NCBI GenBank assembly: GCA_017961625.1
Contig: JAGCWY010000142.1
Coordinates: 62,001 to 126,000 of the forward strand
Length of the DNA stretch: 64,000 nt
Direction of reading: 5' to 3'
From: Ruminococcus sp.
Lineage (GTDB): Bacteria; Bacillota; Clostridia; Oscillospirales; Ruminococcaceae
Positions 17,851 through 25,349 of this stretch are shown one piece after another. Made by a program: the position numbers and the translations under genes. How positions within the stretch are numbered: the first letter of the stretch is position 1; each line of letters begins with the position of its first letter. The notes beneath the pieces were generated by a model. The model had not been told where the DNA came from. It did no database searches and saw only the letters and a list, made by a program, of their open reading frames with translations.

Positions 17851-18968
17851 AAAAACAGCTTAACATACTTGAAGTAAACAAGGCTTACTTTCCACATATA
17901 GGTGGTATAGAGACCCTTATACGCCAGTACTCCGAGGAACTCGGAAAGCTTGAGGGCGTTAAAGTCAAGGCTCTTGTATGCCGCGACGGAAGAGGTAAAA
18001 CTATCCGTGAGAAAATGTGCGGAGTAGACCTTACAAGGTCTGGAAGCTTCGGGACTTATTTCTCATGTCCTGTATCCCTGTCGTTTATCCGCAATTTCAG
18101 GCGAATGGCGAAAAAAGCCGACGTGGTACACATACACGTACCCTTTCCTCTTGCAGACGTCGCTCTGCTGCTGTCGGGTTACAAAGGAAAAGTCGTGGTA
18201 TCGTGGCACAGCGACATCGTAAAGCAGAAAAAGCTCATGCTTTTTTATAAGCCATTCATGCGCTATCTGCTAAAAAGAGCTGATATCATACTCGCCGCTA
18301 CGGAGGGCCACGTTAAGCACTCCCTCTATCTCCCTGAATTCAAGGAGAAGTGCAGGATACTTCCATACGGGATAACTCCCGAGAATTATATCTCCGTACC
18401 GCGAAGCCATGTTCTCACCGAAAGAGCGAACGACAAAAGCTGCTTGAAGGTGTTCTTCACAGGCAGGCTCGTCTACTACAAGGGCGTAGACGTCCTTCTC
18501 AGGGCCTTTGAAAAGGTACGCGGCTGCGAGCTTTTCATCGCAGGCACGGGAGAGCTGGGCGACAAGCTCAGGAGCTTCGTTTCCGCTCATAGCATGGAAG
18601 ACAGGGTACACTTTCTCGGCTTTCTCCCCGACGAGGAGCTTAAACAGGCTTACGCAGACTGTGATATCTTCGTGCTGCCGTCTGTAGCGCCGAGCGAAGC
18701 CTTTGGCATAGTGCAGCTCGAAGCTATGATATACGGTAAACCGGTCATAAATACGTCGCTGAGATCCGGCGTTCCATACGTCAGTCTCGACGGAGTGACG
18801 GGCATAACAGTGCCGCCGTCCTCATCTAAGGCTCTTGCAGAGGCGATAAATACGCTTGTAAACAATGAGGAGCTCCGGAAAAAGTACGGTAAAGCAGCCG
18901 CTGAAAAAGTACAGAAAGAATTCAACGAAAAGACCATACTCAATAGGCTCTATGAGCTTCTGAAATAG
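17847..18968 (+). CDS. GT4-family glycosyltransferase
   Basis: Second GT-B glycosyltransferase, 373 residues. The N-terminal glycine-rich acceptor loop FPHIGGIETLI, HIHVPFPLAD and WHSDIVKQK, then FTGRLVYYKGVDVLL and LPSVAPSEAFGIVQLEAM (E-x7-E) are visible. The ATG overlaps the preceding stop (ATGA). The WHSDIVKQ and SEAFGIVQLEAM blocks resemble D-rhamnosyl/mannosyl transferases of the WbpY/WbpZ type, which agrees with GDP-D-rhamnose as donor, but specificity is inferred. Confidence 0.88.
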   Translation: MKKQLNILEVNKAYFPHIGGIETLIRQYSEELGKLEGVKVKALVCRDGRGKTIREKMCGVDLTRSGSFGTYFSCPVSLSFIRNFRRMAKKADVVHIHVPFPLADVALLLSGYKGKVVVSWHSDIVKQKKLMLFYKPFMRYLLKRADIILAATEGHVKHSLYLPEFKEKCRILPYGITPENYISVPRSHVLTERANDKSCLKVFFTGRLVYYKGVDVLLRAFEKVRGCELFIAGTGELGDKLRSFVSAHSMEDRVHFLGFLPDEELKQAYADCDIFVLPSVAPSEAFGIVQLEAMIYGKPVINTSLRSGVPYVSLDGVTGITVPPSSSKALAEAINTLVNNEELRKKYGKAAAEKVQKEFNEKTILNRLYELLK

Positions 18969-18995
18969 TACAACTAGATAATGGAGGGCAGACAT

Positions 18996-19958
18996 TTGAA
19001 AGCATTGATAATCGGCGCGGCTGGCTTCGTGGGAGCTTATCTTATCCGCGAGCTCGCTTCCGCAGGCTGGGAGGTTCACGCTACCTGTCTGCCTAATGAG
19101 ACAATAACCGAAAAATGTGGCACCCATGTACTTGATATATTGAACAAAGACGATATATCACAGATACTTGACGAAAACGCTCCCGACGTGGTGTATCATC
19201 TTGCCGCACAGAGTTCGGTGTCAGTATCATGGAAAAAGCCGCAGCTCACTGCTGAGATAAATATAATCGGCACTATAAATGTGCTGGAAGCGCTACGAGA
19301 AGCCAATAAAAAGGATGTAAGGACACTTCTCATAGGATCCGGCGAGGAATACGGCTATATCCGCGAGGGAGCCTGTCCGCTTAAGGAGTCGGAGCCCCTC
19401 AATCCCGGCAATATCTACGCTGCCACAAAGGCTTGTCAGGGCATGATTGGCGAAATATATGCCCGTGCCTACAAAATGGACATCGTAATGGTTAGGGCTT
19501 TCAACCATTCAGGACCGCGTCAGAGCGATATCTTCGTTATCTCTGATTTCTGCAAACAGATAGCAGAAATAGAAAAGGGTATTCGTGAGCCCGTTATCAG
19601 CGTGGGAAATCTCACGGCTATGCGCGATTTCACTGACGTCAGGGACGTTGTAAAAGCTTACCGTCTCCTCGGTGAAAAGGGTAGGAGTGGAGCCGTGTAC
19701 AACGTAGGCAGAGGCAAGGCTGTGACGATACAGTACATACTGGATACTGCCCTTTCCTTCGCAAAGCTGCCGATAGAAGTAAAACAGGATCCCAACCGTA
19801 TGAGAGCTTCGGATATACCTATAATAGAGCCCGATGTTTCGCTGATACTCGACGATACTGGCTGGCGTGCAGAGATAAGCATGGAGCAGACCGTAGAGGA
19901 TACGCTGAACTTCTGGCGCGAAAAGCTTATGGCTTACGGCTTGTCACTTGGCACATGA
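18996..19958 (+). CDS. rmd: GDP-6-deoxy-D-mannose (GDP-4-keto-6-deoxy-D-mannose) reductase
   Basis: SDR-family reductase of 320 residues expected to reduce the GMD product to GDP-D-rhamnose. The NAD(P) loop GAAGFVGAYLI is near the N-terminus, then YHLAAQSSVSVSW, the Ser of GSGEEYG, catalytic YAATK, and NHSGPRQ. The start is TTG at 18996, 7 bases from GGAGGG; the ATG at 18981 overlaps that ribosome site and is rejected. RMD rather than GDP-fucose synthase is favoured by GSGEEYG and FNHSGP and by the lack of the epimerase Cys/His pattern; GDP-perosamine or talose routes are less likely. Confidence 0.82.
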   Translation: MKALIIGAAGFVGAYLIRELASAGWEVHATCLPNETITEKCGTHVLDILNKDDISQILDENAPDVVYHLAAQSSVSVSWKKPQLTAEINIIGTINVLEALREANKKDVRTLLIGSGEEYGYIREGACPLKESEPLNPGNIYAATKACQGMIGEIYARAYKMDIVMVRAFNHSGPRQSDIFVISDFCKQIAEIEKGIREPVISVGNLTAMRDFTDVRDVVKAYRLLGEKGRSGAVYNVGRGKAVTIQYILDTALSFAKLPIEVKQDPNRMRASDIPIIEPDVSLILDDTGWRAEISMEQTVEDTLNFWREKLMAYGLSLGT

Positions 19959-20041
19959 AAAGCTGCCAAAGCTAGCAAATCGTGATATTAACGCCGCAAG
20001 GCGACACATTGACTCTCAACTGAACAAAAGGAGTGAACAAA

Positions 20042-20377
20042 ATGTCTGATATGAAGCTGACAAAAGATAAAATGCTTACCTTTACCGGACATGAAAAGAT
20101 AAGTACCCTTAAGGCTGGCGAAAAGCTGACGGAATTTGGCGATAATCAGAACAACGCCAACGAGCTACTCGCCACAAATATAAACGCTCTCATAAAGCGC
20201 GTCTGCGCTTTGGAGGATCAGCAGGTAAAGACCGCCGAGGTGCTGCGCCGCATCGCTGACGAGCTGAACTCCTTCAAAAAGGAGATAGACCGCGTCCGGC
20301 TTGCGGAAAAGCTCAATTCCGGAGCTATAGAACGTATAGACCGTGCTCTTAAGCTCGCCGACGGTGACGGAAAATAA
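20042..20377 (+). CDS. Small coiled-coil protein of unknown function
   Basis: A 111-residue, hydrophilic, mostly helical protein. Residues about 40-105 have heptad-like hydrophobic spacing (NINALIKRVCALEDQ and IADELNSFKKEIDRV), suggesting a coiled coil. It starts at ATG 20042, 8 bases after AAAGGAG. It is 83 bases after rmd and may be the last gene of the polysaccharide transcript. No family was recognised. The following gap carries the atp promoter. Confidence 0.7.
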   Translation: MSDMKLTKDKMLTFTGHEKISTLKAGEKLTEFGDNQNNANELLATNINALIKRVCALEDQQVKTAEVLRRIADELNSFKKEIDRVRLAEKLNSGAIERIDRALKLADGDGK

Positions 20378-20410
20378 TAACATTTTTAATGTGAAATTTT
20401 TCTCAAAGTC

Positions 20411-20439
20411 TTGACAACATATCAATTTTGTTATATTAT
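20411..20439 (+). promoter_or_regulatory. Promoter for the ATP synthase operon
   Basis: TTGACA (20411-20416), 17-base spacer, TATTAT (20434-20439). The mRNA would start near 20446, giving a leader of about 145 bases before atpB that contains the hairpin at 20517. Confidence 0.8.
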
Positions 20440-20516
20440 ATATAAGTGGACAGGATATTCCCCGCAGCTTGAAAAAGTCCGACGGACATATATCTGTACC
20501 TTATCAAGACTCAATC

Positions 20517-20556
20517 AACGGAGATTTGTGTAATTGCAGTCTCCGTTTTATTATTA
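20517..20556 (+). terminator. Hairpin plus T-rich tract in the atp leader (possible attenuator)
   Basis: AACGGAGA (20517-20524) pairs with TCTCCGTT (20540-20547) across a 15-base loop and is followed by TTATTATTATTT. It lies between the atp promoter and atpB, so it is either an intrinsic attenuator or a leaky terminator reading through into the operon. No ligand-binding domain was recognised in the leader. Confidence 0.5.
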
Positions 20557-20590
20557 TTTGGCGCAGTCACGCAGGAAAGAAGGTGTTATA

Positions 20591-21253
20591 ATGGACAATC
20601 TCATGGAAGAGCTGGAAGCAAAAACGGCTTTTACCATACCCATTTTCGGAGGGATACCTATTGCCGAATCATGTGTTGTCACATGGATAATAATGGGCGC
20701 ATTAGTTCTGCTGTCCATAATACTCACGCGCAAGATGAAAAAAGTGCCTACTGGCTCTCAGTGCATACTGGAAGGGATAATGGACTGGCTGGATAATTTC
20801 TTTCTTGGCATCCTCGGTCATAAGGGAAAAAAGTACTTGCCTTTTCTTGAAACACTGATAATTTACATAGCATTTGCCAATATCATAGGCTTATTCGGTT
20901 TTGTTCCGCCCACAAAGGATGTAAACGTCACAGCAGCTTTAGCTGGCATGGCTATAATCTTTGTTCAGCTATCATTTATAATAGAAAAAGGTCCACTTAA
21001 ATGGCTGAAAAGCTTCCTTAACCCTATAAATCTGCTTGACCTTGTGACAAGACCGCTGTCGCTTTGTATGCGACTTTTCGGTAACGTACTCGGAGCCTTC
21101 GTCGTTATGGAGCTTGTAAAAAAGGGGATTGCAGCAATAGGCGTGCCTGTTATAGCAAGCGCTTACTTTGACATTTTCGACGGACTTCTACAGGCTTATG
21201 TATTCGTATTCCTTACTTCTCTTTATATGGCTGAAGCCATGGAGGAAGAATAA
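20591..21253 (+). CDS. atpB: F1Fo ATP synthase subunit a
   Basis: Membrane stator subunit that forms the ion half-channels against the c-ring. The 220-residue protein has five to six hydrophobic segments and the conserved block RPLSLCMRLFGNVLGAF, which holds the essential arginine of helix 4/5. The start at 20591 follows AAGAAGGTG. It heads the operon atpB-E-E-F-(HA)-G-D-C. No atpI precedes it. Confidence 0.93.
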   Translation: MDNLMEELEAKTAFTIPIFGGIPIAESCVVTWIIMGALVLLSIILTRKMKKVPTGSQCILEGIMDWLDNFFLGILGHKGKKYLPFLETLIIYIAFANIIGLFGFVPPTKDVNVTAALAGMAIIFVQLSFIIEKGPLKWLKSFLNPINLLDLVTRPLSLCMRLFGNVLGAFVVMELVKKGIAAIGVPVIASAYFDIFDGLLQAYVFVFLTSLYMAEAMEEE

Positions 21254-21278
21254 ACTCAACTTTACGGAGGTATAAAAT

Positions 21279-21497
21279 ATGGGACTTATCGCACTTGGTG
21301 CTGCTATCGCCGTTCTTACAGGCGCAGGCGCTGGTATCGGCATAGGCATCGCTACTGCTAAGGCTACGGAATCTATCGCTCGTCAGCCCGAGGCTAAAGG
21401 AGATATCAGAACAGCTCTCCTGCTTGGTTGTGCACTAGCAGAGGCTACTGCTATCTACGGTTTCGTTATTGCTATCATGATAATAGGTAAAGCATAA
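21279..21497 (+). CDS. atpE: F1Fo ATP synthase subunit c, copy 1
   Basis: Proteolipid forming the rotor ring. The 72 residues make two hydrophobic helices joined by the polar loop RQPEAK (35-40), with the ion-carrying Glu55 in helix 2. Compared with Na-binding c subunits (Ilyobacter type), the helix-1 Gln is Ile22 and the Ser after the Glu is Ala56, which favours proton rather than sodium coupling (inference). The protein is identical to the next gene's product while the DNA differs at about 21 silent positions. Confidence 0.95.
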   Translation: MGLIALGAAIAVLTGAGAGIGIGIATAKATESIARQPEAKGDIRTALLLGCALAEATAIYGFVIAIMIIGKA

Positions 21498-21520
21498 TAC
21501 ATACAAGGGAGGATATTATT

Positions 21521-21739
21521 ATGGGACTCATCGCACTTGGCGCTGCTATCGCCGTTCTTACAGGCGCAGGCGCTGGTATCGGCATAGGTATCGCTACTGC
21601 TAAGGCTACAGAATCTATCGCCCGTCAGCCTGAAGCAAAGGGTGACATCAGAACAGCTCTCCTGCTTGGCTGTGCTCTCGCAGAGGCTACCGCTATCTAT
21701 GGTTTTGTTATTGCGATAATGATCATAGGCAAAGCATAA
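21521..21739 (+). CDS. atpE: F1Fo ATP synthase subunit c, copy 2
   Basis: Second c-subunit gene, 23 bases after the first, with its own GGGAGG ribosome site. Its 72-residue product is the same residue for residue as copy 1 (Glu55, RQPEAK loop). I counted 21 codon differences, all silent third-position changes, so the duplication is not recent at the DNA level unless codons changed fast. A second dose of atpE may supply the roughly 8-15 c subunits needed per enzyme. Confidence 0.95.
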   Translation: MGLIALGAAIAVLTGAGAGIGIGIATAKATESIARQPEAKGDIRTALLLGCALAEATAIYGFVIAIMIIGKA

Positions 21740-21768
21740 TAAGCAATCAGACCTAAGGAGGGCATAAA

Positions 21769-22257
21769 ATGCTTAAATTTGAATTCTGGAGCATCTTCGA
21801 GGCTGTTGCAAACGTCCTGATACTGTTTGTGCTCCTGAGGATATTCCTTTTCAAACCTTTAAACAAAATCAGGGACGACCGCACCCGTACTATACAGGAT
21901 AACCTGGATTCCGCCGAAAAGGCAAAGGAAGAAGCGGAAGAGCTCCGTCAGCAGTATGAGAACTCAATCAGTGACGCCAAGGCAAAGGCTAACCAAATCA
22001 TAATGAAAGCTCATGAGGACGCCGAAAACGAGAGAACCGCCATAATAAGGAAATCTCAGGAGGAAGCTGAAAAGATAGTCGCAGACGCTGACAAGACAAT
22101 CGAAAACGAGAGAAAGCGCGTTCTGCGTCAGGCTCAGTCTGAAATTGCAGACCTCGCCATAGAAGCGGCTTCAAAGATCATCGGTGAAAACGTAGACGAC
22201 GAAAAGAACCGCCGTCTCGTGGATAAGTTCCTTTCCGAGGAGGAGGGTAAGAAATGA
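21769..22257 (+). CDS. atpF: F1Fo ATP synthase subunit b
   Basis: Peripheral stalk subunit of 162 residues: one N-terminal membrane helix (about 8-28, ending LFKPLNKI) and a long charged helix rich in Ala, Glu, Lys and Arg that forms the stator coiled coil. The stop overlaps the next start (ATGA). Because the next gene fuses delta to alpha, the b C-terminus would meet a delta domain covalently tied to alpha. Confidence 0.93.
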   Translation: MLKFEFWSIFEAVANVLILFVLLRIFLFKPLNKIRDDRTRTIQDNLDSAEKAKEEAEELRQQYENSISDAKAKANQIIMKAHEDAENERTAIIRKSQEEAEKIVADADKTIENERKRVLRQAQSEIADLAIEAASKIIGENVDDEKNRRLVDKFLSEEEGKK

Positions 22258-24275
22258 ACGACGCAGACAGAGAATTACTGAAAGAGCTCGTCCATCTTGA
22301 AGTTTCCCAGACCGACTGCTCCGATACAAGGAAGGTGCTCGAGACTTGTCCCGACCTTGCGGATACACTTTCAAATCCCCTCGTGACCCACGACGAGAAA
22401 AGAGCCGTTATAAGCAAGCTCTTCCCCGAATCAATGCAGAAGTTCATGATGAACGCTGTACGCGGTGGAGCTATTGAGCGAATAGGCGAGATACTTGACG
22501 AATACGACAGTATACTTCTTGACAAGCAGGGCAGCATAAAGGCTGTGGTACGCTATGTTACTCCCCTTACGGAGTCACAGCAGGCTGACTTGAGACAGTT
22601 TATCATGGACAGATTTGTCAAAGAAGATGTTGATATAGAGTATAAGCACGATCCCGATATCATAGGCGGTTTCATACTCAACGCCGGCGACCTTGAATAC
22701 GACAAGAGCTACCGTACAAGCCTAAGACTTATGAAGGACACACTCCAGAATAAGGCTACGGAATATGTCGGCTCAATATCAAAAAGCAAGAACAGCGATA
22801 TAATCTCTGTACTCAAGACCGAGGTGCGCGACTTTGACGTAAAATCAGGAGCCACACAGACTGGCTTCGTCACTCGTCTCGGCGACGGCATCGCAAGGGT
22901 ACGCGGAATGAATTCAGTAATGTACGGCGAGCTTGTTGAGTTTGAGACAGGTATACGCGGTATAGTTCAGAACCTCGAGGAAAAGACAGTAGGAGTAGTT
23001 CTCCTCGGCGACGACCACGGACTTACAGAGGGATCCTCCGTTATCAGAACGGGTAAGAGAGCCGGTATCGGCGTGAGCGACGAGCTTCTCGGACGAGTAG
23101 TTGATGCTCTCGGAGCGCCTATTGACGGCCTCGGGCAGATAAAGGCAGAGGACTATTTCCCCATAGAGCGCGAGGCTCCGGGTGTTATCGAGCGTAAACC
23201 TGTAAGCGTACCGCTACAGACAGGTATACTTGCCATAGACTCGATGTTCCCTATTGGCAGAGGTCAGCGTGAGCTCATAATCGGCGACCGTCAGACTGGA
23301 AAGACCTCCATTGCCGTTGATACTATCATAAACCAGAAAGAACAGGACGTTATCTGTATTTATGTTGCCATAGGTCAGAAGTCCTCCACCGTTGCACAGA
23401 TAGTAAATACCCTTAAAAAGTACGGTGCTATGGATTACTCCGTAGTTGTTTGCGCGTCTGCCAGTGACCCTGCGCCGTTCCAGTATATAGCTCCTTATTC
23501 GGGAACTGCTATAGCAGAATATTTCATGTCAAAGGGCAAGGACGTACTCATAATTTACGACGATCTCTCCAAGCACGCCGTAGCTTACAGAGCCATGTCA
23601 CTTCTTCTCCATCGTCCTCCGGGACGTGAAGCATATCCCGGTGACGTTTTCTATCTTCATTCGAGACTTCTTGAACGCTCCAGCCGTCTTGACGACGAGC
23701 ACGGCGGCGGTTCGTTGACAGCTTTGCCGATAATAGAAACTCTTGCAGGTGACATCTCCGCTTATATCCCGACCAATGTAATATCTATAACAGACGGTCA
23801 GATATTCCTGGAAAGCGAGCTTTTCAACTCCGGTCTCCGTCCTGCCGTGAACTACGGACTTTCCGTATCCCGTGTAGGCGGAGCAGCTCAGACAAAGGCT
23901 ATGAAGAAGGCTTCTGGAAATCTCCGTATAGACCTTGCACAGTTCAAGGAAATGGAGATATTCACGCAGTTCTCCTCGGAACTCGATCAGTCTACAACCG
24001 AGCTCCTCAATCACGGACGTATGCTTACAGAACTGCTCAAGCAGCCTCTTTACAATCCGCTCCCTCACTACGAGCAGGTCATAATCCTCTATGCGGCGCA
24101 GCATGACTTCTTCAAGGGCATCCCCCTTGAAGATCTGAGAGAATACCGCACAGACCTTATGAACTACATTAGGAGCTACGGTCAGGACATCATCACCGAG
24201 ATAGAGGAGAATAAAGTTCTCACCGACGACCTTGCAGAGCGTATCGAAAGAATACTCACAGCTTTTGAAGAATAA
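22254..24275 (+). CDS. atpH-atpA: ATP synthase delta-alpha fusion protein
   Basis: A single uninterrupted 673-codon frame. Residues 1 to about 175 are subunit delta (ending GGFILNAGDLEYDKS...LRLMKDTLQN); from about 177 the sequence is a complete alpha subunit, with GDGIAR at 210, Walker A GDRQTGKT at 344-351, the ISITDGQIF block and a normal C-terminus. In other bacteria these are two genes and the enzyme holds one delta and three alpha. An in-frame ATG at 22731 (Met160) could give a separate 514-residue alpha, about the usual length, but it has no clear ribosome site. Reading the frame by eye shows no stop or shift at the junction. Confidence 0.92.
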   Translation: MNDADRELLKELVHLEVSQTDCSDTRKVLETCPDLADTLSNPLVTHDEKRAVISKLFPESMQKFMMNAVRGGAIERIGEILDEYDSILLDKQGSIKAVVRYVTPLTESQQADLRQFIMDRFVKEDVDIEYKHDPDIIGGFILNAGDLEYDKSYRTSLRLMKDTLQNKATEYVGSISKSKNSDIISVLKTEVRDFDVKSGATQTGFVTRLGDGIARVRGMNSVMYGELVEFETGIRGIVQNLEEKTVGVVLLGDDHGLTEGSSVIRTGKRAGIGVSDELLGRVVDALGAPIDGLGQIKAEDYFPIEREAPGVIERKPVSVPLQTGILAIDSMFPIGRGQRELIIGDRQTGKTSIAVDTIINQKEQDVICIYVAIGQKSSTVAQIVNTLKKYGAMDYSVVVCASASDPAPFQYIAPYSGTAIAEYFMSKGKDVLIIYDDLSKHAVAYRAMSLLLHRPPGREAYPGDVFYLHSRLLERSSRLDDEHGGGSLTALPIIETLAGDISAYIPTNVISITDGQIFLESELFNSGLRPAVNYGLSVSRVGGAAQTKAMKKASGNLRIDLAQFKEMEIFTQFSSELDQSTTELLNHGRMLTELLKQPLYNPLPHYEQVIILYAAQHDFFKGIPLEDLREYRTDLMNYIRSYGQDIITEIEENKVLTDDLAERIERILTAFEE

Positions 24276-24287
24276 GGCGGTGAAGCT

Positions 24288-25196
24288 ATGCCCAATATGA
24301 GAGAGATCCGTGAAAGGATCGGAAGTATCCAGCAGATACTCAAAATAACCAATGCTATGTACCTCATGTCCTCCTCAAAACTGAAAAAGGCAAGGAGCTC
24401 TCTTGAGGCTACAGAGCCCTACTTCTACAAGCTACAGTCAACAATCGAAAGCGTTCTGGAGCATACTCCCCATACCCGTCAACTCTATTTCGACAGGCGT
24501 CAGGATATCCCCGAGGACAAGCGAAAAAAAGGGTATATCGTCATTACCGCCGACAAAGGACTGTGCGGAAGCTATAACCATAATATACTCAGATACACTG
24601 AGCAGAAGCTTGAGGAAGCGGCAGATATCGACAACTGTTACCTTTTCGTCATGGGACAAGTGGGAAGAATGCACTTCCAGCGCCGTATCGGCAGCGACAA
24701 GAAGGCTTACGTGGACGGAGAGTTTCTTTATACTACTCAGAACCCCACCCTCTACAGAGCTCGCGAAATAGCCGAGCTAGTACTTGATAAGTTTGAGAAA
24801 ATGGAGCTGGACGAGGTATACCTCATATATACCGATATGGTCAATTCAAGCCTTCAGGAACCGAGAACGCTCCGACTTCTCCCATTCGAGAGAAAGCACT
24901 TCGGCAAGGCTGCCGATGGTACTATGAAGAAGCTGCCTAAGGCTTCTTTCATGCCTTCTCCAGAGGAAGTAATGAATTACCTCATACCTCAGTACGCCAA
25001 GGGCATAATCTACGGTGCTATGGTGGAAGCCTTCTGCTGCGAGCAGCAGTCGCGCATGACCGCTATGGACGCTGCTACAACAAGTGCCAAGGACATGATA
25101 AAGGACCTGTCGCTGCTCTATAACCGTGCAAGACAGGCAGCTATCACTCAGGAAATAACCGAGGTCTGCGGCGGTGCGGCTTCTATCAGCGAATAA
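24288..25196 (+). CDS. atpG: F1Fo ATP synthase subunit gamma
   Basis: Central rotor shaft, 302 residues. It has the N-terminal helix MREIRERIGSIQQILKITNAM, the ITADKGLCGSYN block near 83 and the C-terminal helix with ARQAAITQEITEVCGGA. Starts 12 bases after the fusion gene with a GGCGGTG site. Family length is about 285-300, so it is normal. It is followed by an unusually long gap before atpD. Confidence 0.94.
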   Translation: MPNMREIRERIGSIQQILKITNAMYLMSSSKLKKARSSLEATEPYFYKLQSTIESVLEHTPHTRQLYFDRRQDIPEDKRKKGYIVITADKGLCGSYNHNILRYTEQKLEEAADIDNCYLFVMGQVGRMHFQRRIGSDKKAYVDGEFLYTTQNPTLYRAREIAELVLDKFEKMELDEVYLIYTDMVNSSLQEPRTLRLLPFERKHFGKAADGTMKKLPKASFMPSPEEVMNYLIPQYAKGIIYGAMVEAFCCEQQSRMTAMDAATTSAKDMIKDLSLLYNRARQAAITQEITEVCGGAASISE

Positions 25197-25349
25197 TACG
25201 TAGGGGAGCCAGGGTGCATTCGCAAACAACGCAAAAGCTAGGGGCGACGAAACACCGCCACTACAAGGTGATAAACAAAGGCTAATGGCTACATGCTCGG
25301 GCGCACAAAGTGCGCACATACAAGTTCTCTTAAACAAAAGGAGAAAACA
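25197..25349 (+). other. Long atpG-atpD spacer with repeat-like elements and a hairpin
   Basis: This 153-base gap is 5-15 times longer than other gaps in the operon. It carries two similar decamers, TAGGGGAGCC (25201-25210) and TAGGGGCGAC (25239-25248), and a perfect short hairpin GCGCAC-AAA-GTGCGC (25301-25315) about 35 bases before atpD. There is no T-run, so it is not a terminator; it could be a remnant of a dispersed repeat or an mRNA processing/stabilising element. Confidence 0.5.

Noticed and set aside
18981..18995. ATG at 18981 as the start of the reductase gene
   Set aside because: It overlaps the GGAGGG ribosome site; TTG 18996 has correct spacing and begins at the family's N-terminus (KALIIGAAGFVG).
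21279..21739. Sodium-translocating ATP synthase
   Set aside because: Two of the usual sodium ligands in subunit c are changed (Gln to Ile22, Ser to Ala56), so proton coupling is more likely.
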